DNA of 64,000 bases from CAWKMN01 sp963850765 (GTDB lineage: Bacteria > Chloroflexota > Anaerolineae > Aggregatilineales > Aggregatilineaceae). The notes below the pieces were generated by a model, which searched no databases, was not told the origin of the DNA, and saw only the letters and a program-made list of their open reading frames with translations. The DNA is taken from positions 1,426,001 through 1,490,000 of the forward strand of contig CAWKMN010000003.1 of the NCBI GenBank assembly GCA_963850765.1, read 5' to 3'. Positions 44,816-54,382 of the stretch are shown one piece after another. Every line of letters starts with the position of its first letter. The first letter of the stretch is position 1. Made by a program: the position numbers and the translations under genes.

Positions 44816-45031
44816 CTAGAACAGGGTGTAGATCAGCGGGCCGCCGCCGCTGGCGGAGCCGAGCACGATCAGCAGCGCGAACGCGACGAGTGCAATGATC
44901 ATCGGGATCAGCCACCACATTTTGGCAGCCCACAAAAACGCGAACAGTTCGCCCAGGATGCCCAGGCGCGCGCGCAGTCCGCCGAAAAATCCCATGCGGT
45001 TCTGGGTTTTAGAAACAGGGGAGTCGGTCAT
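44816..45031 (-). CDS. DUF5989-family small membrane protein (SxtK-like)
   Basis: 71 residues. The conserved core is LGILGELFAFLWAAKMWWLIPMIIALV followed by the end PLIYTLF, typical of DUF5989, which commonly accompanies NodU/CmcH carbamoyltransferases. One membrane helix, short cytoplasmic N-terminus. The ATG at 45031 is used, 12 bp after the carbamoyltransferase stop; a longer frame overlaps that gene. Function unknown; probably helps carbamoylation at the membrane. Confidence 0.8.
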   Translation of the reverse strand: MTDSPVSKTQNRMGFFGGLRARLGILGELFAFLWAAKMWWLIPMIIALVAFALLIVLGSASGGGPLIYTLF

Positions 45032-45045
45032 TGTTTTCTCTCGCC

Positions 45046-46839
45046 TCACACATTCTTGTGGTCTTTGCCGACCAGGATCGAACCGATCATCAGCCAGTCG
45101 ATCCCGCTGTTGCTGAACGTCTTCCACGCATCCGCCGGAGAACTCACAATCGGCTCACCGCGCAGGTTGAACGATGTATTCATCAGGATCGGCACGCCCG
45201 TCGCTTCACCGAAACGCCGGACTAACTCATAATACCGCCAATTCGTTTCGCGGTCGATAGTTTGCAAGCGCCCGGTGCCGCCTTCGTGGGTGGTCGCCTG
45301 CGCCACATCTATCTTGTCCGGCTTAACCGGGCTGACCGCCAGCATAAAGCGCGGCATCAGCGCCTTAGCCACGTTGGGATAGTCAAAATACTCGGCGGCG
45401 CGCTCCACCGGCACGACCGGCGCAAACGGGCGGAACGGCTCGCGGAACTTGATCTTGGTGTTGACGATGTCTTTCATCTCGGCGCGGCGCGGGTCGGCCA
45501 GGATGCTGCGGTTGCCCAGCGCGCGCGGTCCCCACTCGAACCGCCCCTGGAACAGCCCGATCACGTCCTGATCGACCATGGCATCTACCATGCGATCGAT
45601 CAGCTTATCGTCATCTTCAAAACACTGGTATGGGATACCCTTGCCGTCGAAGAAGGCGCGGATCTCGTCGTCGGTGTAATCTTCGCCGTAGTAGGTGTTG
45701 GTCATGACCAATTTGCGCGGCTGGCCGAGCACCATGTGATAGGCCCACAACGCCGCACCCAGCGCTCCGCCGTCGTCGCCGGCCGCCGGCTGGATGTACA
45801 CATCCTCGAACGGCGTTTCGGTCAGGATCTTGTAGTTCGCCACGCTGTTGAGCGCCACGCCGCCCGCCATCACCAGATATTTGGACTTGGTGCGCTCGTA
45901 CAGCGCGTTCGCCATGTTGACCAGCGACTCTTCCGTCACAACCTGGATGCTGGCCGCCACGTCGGCGTAATACTGGTTGCGCTGCATGGCTTCTTTTTCG
46001 TTCATGCGCTGCGGCGCGCTCTTGGCGGTGAAGAAATCCCCACCATGGACGCGCGGCTCGCCAAACAGTTCGGTGAATTTGCCGTTGAAGCTCTGCGTCG
46101 CGGAATAGTGATAGGCGAAATAATCCATGTTCAGTTCGAAGCTGCCGTCCTTGTAAAGGTTGACCAGCTTCTTGACCTGATCGACGTAGTTCGGCTCGCC
46201 GTAGGGCGACATGCCCATGACTTTGTATTCGCCTTCGTTCACCTCAAAGCCGAGGAACGCGGTGAACGCCGAATACAGCAGGCCGATCGAGTGGGGGAAG
46301 CGCTGCTCCCAGAACAGGTCGATGTGGTTCTGCCCGCCATTGCTGAAGCTGCCCTTGGCGGTGCCCATCGTGGTGGTCGTCCACTCGCCCACGCCGTCCA
46401 CTGTGATCACAGCGGCTTCGTCGTAGGGTGACGCGAAGAACGCGCTGGCCGCGTGGGACATGTGATGATCGCAGAACAGGATCTGCTCCGGGCGCACGCC
46501 GAGCTTCTGCTGCAGCTGGCTCTTGACCCAGAATTTCTCGCCAACGTAGGCCGTCACGGCTTCGCGCCAGAACTGCCACGAACGGGGGAAGGTGCCGAGC
46601 GAGGTCTGCAAAATACGCCCCACCTTGACCATCGGCTTCTCGTAGAAGACGACATAATCCAGGTCCGGGCCCTGGATCCCGCCGCGCTCCAGGCAAAAAT
46701 CAATCGACAGGTGCGGGAAGCCGCTGTCGTGCTTCTTGCGGGACAGCCGCTCTTCCATCGTGGCCGCGACGACTTCCCCATCGCGCAGCAGCACCACGGC
46801 CGAGTCATGATAAAAACACGATACGCCGAGAATATCCAT
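45046..46839 (-). CDS. NodU/CmcH-family carbamoyltransferase
   Basis: A 597-residue enzyme that transfers a carbamoyl group from carbamoyl phosphate to a hydroxyl, as in nodulation factor, cephamycin and saxitoxin synthesis. The N-terminal Kae1-like domain has CFYHDSAVVLLRDGEVVAA, CDHHMSHAASAFFAS and GGVALNSVANYKI. The C-terminal domain has GRFEWGPRALGNRSILADPR and NTSFNLRGEPIVSSPADAWKTF. The intact set argues for activity. The acceptor is unknown; in this locus, with membrane partners, a glycan or lipid is more likely than a small natural product. Confidence 0.93.
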   Translation of the reverse strand: MDILGVSCFYHDSAVVLLRDGEVVAATMEERLSRKKHDSGFPHLSIDFCLERGGIQGPDLDYVVFYEKPMVKVGRILQTSLGTFPRSWQFWREAVTAYVGEKFWVKSQLQQKLGVRPEQILFCDHHMSHAASAFFASPYDEAAVITVDGVGEWTTTTMGTAKGSFSNGGQNHIDLFWEQRFPHSIGLLYSAFTAFLGFEVNEGEYKVMGMSPYGEPNYVDQVKKLVNLYKDGSFELNMDYFAYHYSATQSFNGKFTELFGEPRVHGGDFFTAKSAPQRMNEKEAMQRNQYYADVAASIQVVTEESLVNMANALYERTKSKYLVMAGGVALNSVANYKILTETPFEDVYIQPAAGDDGGALGAALWAYHMVLGQPRKLVMTNTYYGEDYTDDEIRAFFDGKGIPYQCFEDDDKLIDRMVDAMVDQDVIGLFQGRFEWGPRALGNRSILADPRRAEMKDIVNTKIKFREPFRPFAPVVPVERAAEYFDYPNVAKALMPRFMLAVSPVKPDKIDVAQATTHEGGTGRLQTIDRETNWRYYELVRRFGEATGVPILMNTSFNLRGEPIVSSPADAWKTFSNSGIDWLMIGSILVGKDHKNV

Positions 46840-46841
46840 CG

Positions 46842-47072
46842 CTAAAACTGCCTCCGTGCCTCGTCCAGACTGCTGCCAACGGCGGATCGCTTAAGCCATT
46901 CGCCGCTCAGACGGCGCAGCCGGAGCGGGTCGCTCAGCAGCCGCACACCCAACGCAAACGGCACGAAAATGGTGAAATAAAATAGGACGGCGAAGAGTCG
47001 GCCCTGGAAATCCCCGTACACTTCGCCTACAATCTTCCAGCGTTCCCACGCCAAGCGTCCGATTTCGCTCAT
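46842..47072 (-). CDS. Small membrane protein of the carbamoyltransferase cassette
   Basis: 76 residues: amphipathic start (MSEIGRLAWERWKIVGEVYGDF), one or two membrane helices (VLFYFTIFVPFALGVRLL), and a cytoplasmic tail ending SSLDEARRQF. Small proteins of this design often precede carbamoyltransferase genes. It ends 2 bp before that gene. The ATG at 47072 is used over one 5 codons earlier. Confidence 0.65.
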   Translation of the reverse strand: MSEIGRLAWERWKIVGEVYGDFQGRLFAVLFYFTIFVPFALGVRLLSDPLRLRRLSGEWLKRSAVGSSLDEARRQF

Positions 47073-47124
47073 TAAGCCCTCTAACACTCTTACGGTACCC
47101 GCGGGGCACCATTACACCGGGGGA

Positions 47125-47152
47125 ATTATACTCAGTATCCCCCCAGAGTCAA
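47125..47152 (-). promoter_or_regulatory. Promoter of the carbamoyltransferase cassette
   Basis: Minus strand TTGACT (47152-47147), 16-bp spacer, TATAAT (47130-47125), about 50 bp upstream of the first gene and in the gap divergent from tex. Confidence 0.65.
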
Positions 47153-47210
47153 CACTGGCTCGCGTGACGCTTGCATGACGGTTCGCTGACGAAATGAAAG
47201 GGATAGCAGC

Positions 47211-49362
47211 ATGGCACAGCACGATATTGTAGGGAAACTGGCGACTGAAATGGCCCTGCGTCGCGATCAGGTGCAGCGAACGGTGGGCCTGTTCGACGAA
47301 GGGAACACCGTGCCGTTTGTGGCGCGCTATCGCAAGGAAATGACCGGCAGCCTGGACGAAGAACAGCTGCGCAACCTGCTGGACCGGCTGTCGTATCTGC
47401 GCAAGCTGGCCGAGCGCCAGGACAGCGTGATCGCCAGCATCGGCGAGCAGGGCAAACTCACGCCCGACCTCGAGGGCGCGATCCTGGCGGCGGAGACGCT
47501 GCAAGCGGTCGAAGACCTGTATCTGCCGTACAAGCCCAAACGCCGGACGCGCGCCATGATCGCCATCGAGCGCGGACTGGAACCGCTGGCCGCCCGCATT
47601 CTGGCCCAGGAGCCGAGCCGCGAGTCGCCGGAACAGATCGCGCAGCCATTTGTCAATGAGGATGTGCCCACCCCTGCCGACGCCCTGCAAGGCGCGCGCG
47701 ATATTGTGGCGGAGCGCGTGGCCGACGATGCCCGGACGCGCGATCTTGCCCGCCGCCTGACCCGGCAGAAGGGACAGATCGCCTCGCAACTGGCCGACGC
47801 CAGCAAGGATGCCAAGCAGGTCTACGCGACCTACTATGAGTTCAATTCCGCACTGCGCACCATCCGCCCGCATCAGGTGCTGGCGGTCAACCGGGGCGAG
47901 CGCGAGGATGTGCTCAAGGTGCGCATCGCGGCCCCGGAGGATGACGTTCTGACCGGGCTGCGCCGCCTGTACCCGTCCAATCCGCGGTCGGCGCTGGCGA
48001 CTCAGCTCGAACTGGCGGTGGCCGACTCCTACAAGCGCCTGATCGAGCCGGCCATTGAGCGCGAACTGCGCCGCGATCTGACCGAACAGGCCGACCAGCA
48101 CGCCATCGGGGTTTTCGCCACGAATCTGCGCGGGCTGCTGCTCCAGCCGCCGTTGAAAGAGCGTGTCGTGCTGGGTATCGACCCCGGCTTCCGCACCGGC
48201 TCTAAGATCGCGGCGGTGGATGCGACCGGCAAAGTGCTCGACACCGCGACGATCTATCCCCACGCGCCGCAGAACGAGCGGGACAAATCGCTGCGGGTGC
48301 TGGCGGCTCTGGTGCAAAAACACCGCGCGGATCTGATCGCGATCGGCAATGGCACCGCCTCGCGCGAGACGGAAGAACTCGTCGCCACGTTGATCCGGGG
48401 CGGCGCGGCTGCTCAGTATCTCATCGTGAATGAAGCGGGCGCATCCGTCTATTCCGCGTCGCCGCTGGCGCGCGCCGAACTGCCCGATCTCGACGTGGCG
48501 ATGCGCGGGGCGGTGTCGATCGCACGGCGTGTGCTCGATCCGCTGGCCGAACTGGTCAAGATCGATCCGCGCAGCATCGGGGTGGGGCTGTACCAGCACG
48601 ATGTGGATCAAAAAGCGCTGGAAACGAAGCTGGATGAGGTGATCGAATCCGTGGTGAACCGGGTGGGGGTGAATGCCAACACTGCCTCGCCGGCGCTGCT
48701 TCAGCACGTCGCCGGGCTGGGACCCGAAGCTGGCCGAGCGGATTGTCGAGCTGCGCGACGCGGAGGGAGCGTTCCCCTCGCGGGCGGCGATCCGGCGCGT
48801 GAAGGGCATGGGCGACAAAACCTTCGAACAGGCGGCCGGGTTCCTGCGGGTGCCGGGCGGCGCGACTATGCTGGATAATACCGGCGTCCACCCGGAGTCC
48901 TACCCGCTGGTCGAGAAGCTGCTCAAGCAGTTGAACCTCTCCCTCTCCGACCCCGATCTGCCCGCTCAGGTACGCCGACTTCGCCCGTCGCTGGATGTCT
49001 CGGCGCTGGCTGAGGCGCTGCAAGCGGGTGCGCCAACCCTGCACGATATTCTGGACGATCTGACCCGCCCCGGACGCGATCCGCGCGCCGAACTGGACGC
49101 GCCCCTGCTGCGCTCAGACGTCCTGCAAATGGAGGATCTTCAGCCGGGCATGAAACTGACAGGCACCGTGCGCAATGTGGTGGATTTTGGCGCGTTCGTG
49201 GACATTGGCGTCAAGCAGGATGGCCTGGTTCATATCTCCGAAATGGCCGATTTTTACGTGAAGGATCCGTATGAGCTCGTGGACGTCGGCGACGTGATCG
49301 AAGTGACCGTCCTGAGCGTGGATCTCGACCGCAAGCGCATCGCACTCAGCATGCGCGCGTGA
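47211..49362 (+). CDS. tex: Tex/YhgF-family RNA-binding transcription accessory protein, one frame break
   Basis: A conserved nucleic-acid-binding protein of about 717 residues. Order of domains: helical Tex N-terminus (VPFVARYRKEMTGSLDEEQLR), YqgF/RNase H-like domain (VVLGIDPGFRTGSKIAAVD), tandem HhH (LAERIVELRDAEGAF, RVKGMGDKTFEQAAGFLRV) and C-terminal S1 domain (GMKLTGTVRNVVDFGAFVDIGVKQDGLVHISEM). The frame breaks near 48718, between HVAGLG and KLAERIVEL. Elsewhere Tex affects toxin expression and stress tolerance; the exact role is not settled. Confidence 0.92.
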
Positions 49363-49368
49363 AAAAAC

Positions 49369-49636
49369 AGGTTCACCACAGAGAGCACAGAGCACACAGA
49401 GGAAAAACAAAGAACGTTAAGAGAAAAACGCAGAGGATATCCTCCAATTGCCCCGTCCCATAGATCGTAGGGGAGACCCGGCGGATCGCGCAGGGCGGGT
49501 TTGTTAACCCGCCCCTACAGTCTGCTCTCCCTCAAGAAGCTCTGCGCCCTCCGCGCCTCTGCGGTTCTGTTTTCTTTTCTCTCTTTAACCTTAGCTTTTC
49601 TCTGTGTCCTCTGTGTCCTCTGTGGTCCAGCAATTT
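49369..49636. repeat. CACAGAG-type heptamer-phased inverted element H6
   Basis: In the 344-bp gap after tex. The left arm (from 49369: CAGAGAG, CACAGAG, CACACAG units) and inverted right arm (about 49545-49636: CTGTGTC, CTCTGTG, TCCTCTG units) are 7-base phased. Between them is a hairpin GGGCGGGTT (49493-49501), loop TGTT, AACCCGCCC (49506-49514). A sister copy lies at 59520-59673. Confidence 0.7.
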
Positions 49637-49706
49637 TTTTCGCGTGGGTGGCAAAAAGCGCCAAGGCCCCGTACAATTCGTGGCAAAAAACAGAAGCAAG
49701 TGGTTT

Positions 49707-50601
49707 ATGATCCGTCGAACGATTGGTTATGGTCTGTGCGTCGTGCTGCTGATCGCGGCGTTGGCGGCGTGCAGCGAGGAAGATCCCACACCCAACGGTG
49801 ATCCGCCGATTCTGGGCGGGTTCGAGTCCATGCCCAAGCAGCTGGCGACTATTGCGCTGACCCCCACGCCGAGCCCGGTCATGGCGGCGATCGAGGGGCA
49901 GCCGGTGGAGGTCGTCGCGCAGGTGCCGCCGACGCAGGGACCGCCGCGCCCGACACCTACCCTGACGCCCTATGTGGGCCTGTTCCTGGGTGAGCCAACC
50001 GTCGAAGGTGGCGAACCTGCGCCCACGCTTGCCCCTTACGTGATCAATCCGGGCGGGGGCGGCCCGGCCCTACCGGGAGCAGGGCAGCGCCAGCGGCGGC
50101 AGCGCCAGCGGCAGTATCCCCCCTGCGGCGGGCGGCCCGTGTGGGGGTGCGCCGGTCGCCAGCGTGTTCGGGCTGGCGTATAACGGCGTGCAGCAGCGCC
50201 TCGGCTGTCCGCTGAACGGCGGTGCGTCGATCTATGGCATGGCCGCGCAGACCTTCGAGCGCGGGACGATGATCTGGCGGGGTGATACGCGCCAGATCTA
50301 CGCACTGGCGGCGAGCGGCCAGTTCTGGCAGGTGCCCGATACGTGGACCGAGGGGCAGCCCGCCGACGATCCAGCCTTTGCGCCACCGGCCGGGGTACTC
50401 CAGCCGGTACGCGGATTCGGGCTGATCTGGCGATCCAACCCCGCGATCCGGGATGCGCTCGGATGGGCCACCCAGCCGGAAGCGGCATTTGATGGTTACT
50501 GGCAGGACTTTGAGCGCGGCGGGCTGCTCCTGGGCAGCGGCCGGTTGATCTATGCCGTCTTTACGAGCGAAGGCCAGTTCTCCGGCCCGCTGTCCCCGTG
50601 A
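49707..50601 (+). CDS. Lipoprotein with LGCPL-type domain (copy 2), one frame break
   Basis: Paralogue of the protein at 13009. Signal and lipobox MIRRTIGYGLCVVLLIAALAAC, then a Thr/Pro-rich linker, a Gly/Ser stretch where the frame breaks (near 50085), then the folded domain: RLGCPLNGG, QTFERGTMIW, IYALAASG, PPAGVLQPVRGFGLIW, DALGWAT, QDFERGGLLL. Motif order and spacing follow copy 1. The ATG at 49707 opens directly on the signal peptide. Likely surface-anchored; function unknown. Confidence 0.72.
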
Positions 50602-50620
50602 GCGTCCAGCCAGAATCATC

Positions 50621-51746
50621 ATGAAAAAGCGGGTCTTCTGGCAGTGGTTCGCCGTTCTCATTCTCGGGAGCCTATCGGCTCTGAATCCAGGTTACGCGCA
50701 GGAAGCGCCGGGGACCAGCCCCGCGTTAGAGCCGCTTTGGAATCAGGTCTATGCGCAGCCGCAGGATTTCAGCGTGGCGTGTATGCCGCTCGGCGATCCT
50801 TCCGGCGCGGTGACGTACCAACCCCTCGAAGCCTTCCCGCTGATCTCGGTTTCCAAGCTGCTGATCTTCATCGAATACGCGCGGCGTGTCGATGCAGGCC
50901 AGATCGAGCTGGACGAGATGGTGAACGTCTCCACACTGAACCGCTACGACCTGCCCCGCACCGATACCGGCGCGCACGAGCGATTCCTGGAACGTTATCC
51001 CCCAGAGACTCGCTCGATCTCGCTGTGGGAGGTCGCCGCGCTTGGCATGATCCAGGATAGTTCCAACGCCGCCGCCGATTATCTGCTGGAGCGCCTGGAG
51101 CCGGTGGACTGGGACAGCCTGTATGCGATGCTCAACGTGACCGATACCGGCTATCCCCATTCGCTGAATATCATCCCCCTGCTGATGAACAATCACGAGA
51201 CCGGCCTGCCCGCGCTCGTGGACGTGCCGATCGCTGTCGGTGGCGGGGGGTGAAGCGCTGTTCGATCGCTATGTGCAGGATACCGCATGGCATCAGGCCG
51301 AGATCAGCTACCGTTCGGCGCGGCGGACGTTTCCCGCCTGGGAGGTGCAGGCCGCGATCCTGGATCAGCTTACGGTCACAGGCACGGTGTACGACTTTCT
51401 CCACGTCCTGATCGCCGTCTACGATAGCGGGGGGCCGCTGTCGGAGGGCACGAAGGCCATGGTCCGGGCGGCGCTTCAGTGGCATAACAGCGCCTATATT
51501 GATGCGCGTTATACCGAATATGGCTCCAAGCTGGGCTTTTATTCCGGCGGCGTGCTGGCGCTGATCGCGTATGGACAGCCGCTCGATGGTAAGCCCGTCG
51601 TCTCGGCTACGTTTATACGCCACATTCCCCGGCAGGTTTATAACGACCTGCGCGGATGGGACAGCATCGGGGAACTGGCGCACTGGATGAACGCGGACGA
51701 GTGTGCCGGCCTGTATGAGGTTATTCGCGCGCTGCCCCGATCGTGA
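50621..51746 (+). CDS. Secreted class A beta-lactamase-like serine hydrolase, one frame break
   Basis: An exported penicillin-recognising-fold protein of about 375 residues. Signal peptide ends near GYAQE. The SxxK motif is in LISVSKLLIF, the SxN motif in QDSSNAAADYLL, and a KxG-like motif is in YGSKLGFYSGG, so the three active-site elements are there. The frame breaks at a run of G (51244-51249). Without the class A omega-loop Glu clearly visible, a peptidase or esterase role is as likely as beta-lactamase. Confidence 0.75.
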
Positions 51747-51825
51747 GTCAGGCTGGCTCTGTCCTCTTCCCGCAGGTATGCGAAAATACACTATGAGCAA
51801 AGCGTTTGAGTGCAGGAGACACGTT

Positions 51826-53409
51826 ATGGTTCGCTTGGGTCGCGTGGTGTCCGCCCTGATGCTGCTGGTGAGTTTGCTGGCCGCGTGTGGTGACGATTCT
51901 TCACCGGCACCATCAGCGCCCACGGACACGGACAGCCCGACGGAAACGCCCCGGCTGACTGAGGTCGATACGTTCATTGACGGCCTGATGCGGATGTACG
52001 ACATTCCCGGCGCAGGGGTGGCACTCGTGCAGAACGGCGCAGTGAGCTATGTGCAGGGCTACGGCGTGCGCGATACCAGCACCGGCGAGCCGGTCACACC
52101 GGATACGCTGTTCGCGATCGGGTCCGTGACCAAGTCGTTCACAGCGTTGGGCGCGGCGCAGTTGGTCGATCGGGGCGTGATCGCTCTGGACACGCCGGTG
52201 GTCAGTTACATTCCGAGTTTTGCCCTGTCCGACCCAGGCGCAACTCAGGCTGTCACGGTGCGGCATCTGCTCGCCCAGACGACCGGGCTGCCCGGCAGCG
52301 GGGATGCGGCGTGGGTATCGGGGCAGGTCAGCGATCTGCAGCAGGCCGTCAATTATGCGGCGGGTCTGCCACTCGCCGCTGCGCCCGGCAGCCAGCATAT
52401 CTACAGCAATTACAACTACGCGATCGCTGGTTATCTGATCGAACAGGTCAGCGGGCAGTCGTGGGAAGATTACACACGCGATCATATCTTCCAGCCGCTC
52501 GCCATGACTCGCGCCAATTTTGACATTCAATCAATTCAGCAGAGCGTCAATTTCGCCGCACCGCACGAGCTCGACATTCGAGAAGGGATGCAGCCGCGCT
52601 CGTTCGTCAGCCTGAGCGGGATCCGGTCGGCTGGCGCGATCAATGCCAGCGCGCGCGAGATGGCCAACTACCTGCTGCTGCAGCTCAGCGATGGCACGTT
52701 TAGCGGGCAGCAGGTCATTTCAACCGCCCTGCTGAATGAGATCCACACCCTGCAAGCGCCCTATGGACCGATGCCGCCCGTTGGACCAACCGGCTTTCAG
52801 ACCAAGGGCTATGCGCTTGGGTGGTTTGTCGCGGACTTCAACGGGTATACGGTGCTCTGGCATAACGGCTCCATCGACGGTTTTTACGCCATGGTGATGT
52901 TCATCCCCTCGGAGCAGGTCGGCGTGGTCGTGCTCTCGAACGCCGGGTTAGGGACGGCGAGTCTGTTCACATTGGCGGCCAGCCTGGGCTTGCTCGAACA
53001 GATGATGGGGATCACCCCCGGCCGGGATGCCGTCGCGGCGCTGAACGAAGAAGCCGCCTTTGACCCGGTGGATCGCCAGATGAAGCTGGACGCTGCCCGC
53101 AGCTATCAGCCCAACCCCGCCGAATGGGAGCCGCTGCTTGGCACGTACAGCGGTGCGTCCGGTGGGGTGAGCATCGAGGCCAGCGAGGGCCGGCTGTATC
53201 TCAACCGGGGAGCGGGGCGGGTGGAACTGGTCCCCTTTGAGCCGGGCGGGTTCGTGGCTGCCAACCGGACGCGCGACGGTCTGATCAACACCTACACCAT
53301 CGTGAGCGGCGCGGATGGTGTCCCGACACTGTATCAGGATGGCGTTTTGATCGGGCAGAAGGTGTCTGAGCACCACAGGAGTGACGATCGTCAGGCACGC
53401 GTCATGTGA
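51826..53409 (+). CDS. Class C beta-lactamase-family serine hydrolase lipoprotein
   Basis: A 527-residue lipoprotein (lipobox LLAAC) with a short Thr/Ser/Pro linker and a class C penicillin-binding/esterase domain: SVTK nucleophile (IGSVTKSFTALGAAQL), YSNYNYAIAGYLIEQ (YxN), and HNGSIDG as the KTG equivalent. A C-terminal beta domain (PNPAEWEPLLGTYSGASGG) is typical of the esterase/peptidase relatives. CAGGAG precedes the ATG at 51826. Probably hydrolyses peptides or esters at the cell surface. Confidence 0.88.
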   Translation: MVRLGRVVSALMLLVSLLAACGDDSSPAPSAPTDTDSPTETPRLTEVDTFIDGLMRMYDIPGAGVALVQNGAVSYVQGYGVRDTSTGEPVTPDTLFAIGSVTKSFTALGAAQLVDRGVIALDTPVVSYIPSFALSDPGATQAVTVRHLLAQTTGLPGSGDAAWVSGQVSDLQQAVNYAAGLPLAAAPGSQHIYSNYNYAIAGYLIEQVSGQSWEDYTRDHIFQPLAMTRANFDIQSIQQSVNFAAPHELDIREGMQPRSFVSLSGIRSAGAINASAREMANYLLLQLSDGTFSGQQVISTALLNEIHTLQAPYGPMPPVGPTGFQTKGYALGWFVADFNGYTVLWHNGSIDGFYAMVMFIPSEQVGVVVLSNAGLGTASLFTLAASLGLLEQMMGITPGRDAVAALNEEAAFDPVDRQMKLDAARSYQPNPAEWEPLLGTYSGASGGVSIEASEGRLYLNRGAGRVELVPFEPGGFVAANRTRDGLINTYTIVSGADGVPTLYQDGVLIGQKVSEHHRSDDRQARVM

Positions 53410-53469
53410 TGTGCCTTGCACAACCCGGAGCCGGTTGTCATAATAGGCCGCTGGCTAACGGGAAACGGT

Positions 53470-54236
53470 ATGAATAGACGTATTCTTGCCCTGGCGCTCG
53501 CCGCTTTGATCCTCACCGCGTGCAGCGCGGATTTTGTTTTTGGCGATCCCAACAAACCGACTGCCGTGCCGGGTAATACCGCGTGGGTGCCGGTGGTGCA
53601 GGCATTCAACGGCGTGGAGATGGTCAAGGTGCCGCGGGGGTGTTTTGTGATGGGGCACGAGGCGGCCGCCGTGACGAACAGCCCGAGCACAAAATCTGTT
53701 TTGACCGGCCCTTCTGGATCGATCGCACCGAAGTCACCAACGGCCAGTACGGATCGGCGGGCGCGTTTCCCGGTGATGATCGCCCGCGTGATAACCTGAC
53801 ATGGTTCGAGGCGCGCGATTATTGCGCCAGCCGGGGCGCACGTCTGCCCACCGAGGCCGAATGGGAATACGCGGCGCGCGGGCCGGACAGCACGATTTAT
53901 CCGTGGGGCGACACGTTCAACGCGGATGCCCTGGTGTTCGACGGCAACTTTAACAATGAATTGTGGCCGGTGGGTACTTATCCGATTGGCGCGTCGTGGG
54001 TCGGCGCGCTGGATCTGGCCGGCAATGCCTGGGAATGGGTCAGCAGCGTCTATCGCTCCTATCCGTATCAGGCGGGCGACGGGCGCGAAGATCCCAACAA
54101 CACGACCGAAAAGCGAGTCTATCGCGGCGGCATGGGCAGCTATATCGACTATGGCGCGAGCAGCGCGACCCGTTTCCAGCTGGGACCATCCGAGCGTGCG
54201 TGGTTCGTCGGCTTCCGCTGCGCGAGGGATAAGTAG
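53470..54236 (+). CDS. FGE-sulfatase-fold lipoprotein, one frame break
   Basis: A lipoprotein (lipobox LILTAC) with a formylglycine-generating-enzyme-like domain: VPRGCFVMG, then after a frame break near 53662 RRDEQPEHKICFDRPFWIDRTEVTNGQY, LTWFEARDYCASRGARLPTEAEWEYAARG, YPWGDTF, GNAWEWVSSVY and the end VGFRCARDK. In FGE two active Cys occur near the C-terminus; here only the last (GFRCA) remains and the first is replaced within ASSATRFQ. Oxidase activity on sulfatases is therefore doubtful; a binding role is possible. Confidence 0.78.
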
Positions 54237-54378
54237 CCAGCGGTTAGCAGTTAGCGTCGACGTTAGCGAATGGCCGATGACCCGAAATGAGGCGCTGGCC
54301 CGACTCAGAGTTGAACCAAGAACCTAATAGCCAACTAACATCCTAATCACTATCATGTTCACTGAGGACTAACCACTG
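54234..54378. repeat. Degenerate heptamer-phased element H5
   Basis: CGGTTAG, CAGTTAG near 54241-54254 and, at the other end, CCTAATA, GCCAACT … TTCACTG, AGGACTA, ACCACTG (54323-54378) in 7-base phase. Weaker than H1-H4 but built the same way, with the left arm starting at the stop codon of the FGE-like gene. Confidence 0.45.
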
Positions 54379-54382
54379 CTCT

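Noticed and set aside
47112..48818. A 568-codon open frame on the minus strand
   Set aside because: Antisense of tex. Composition (Arg/His/Gln-rich) is typical of shadow frames and there is no start site with ribosome signal.
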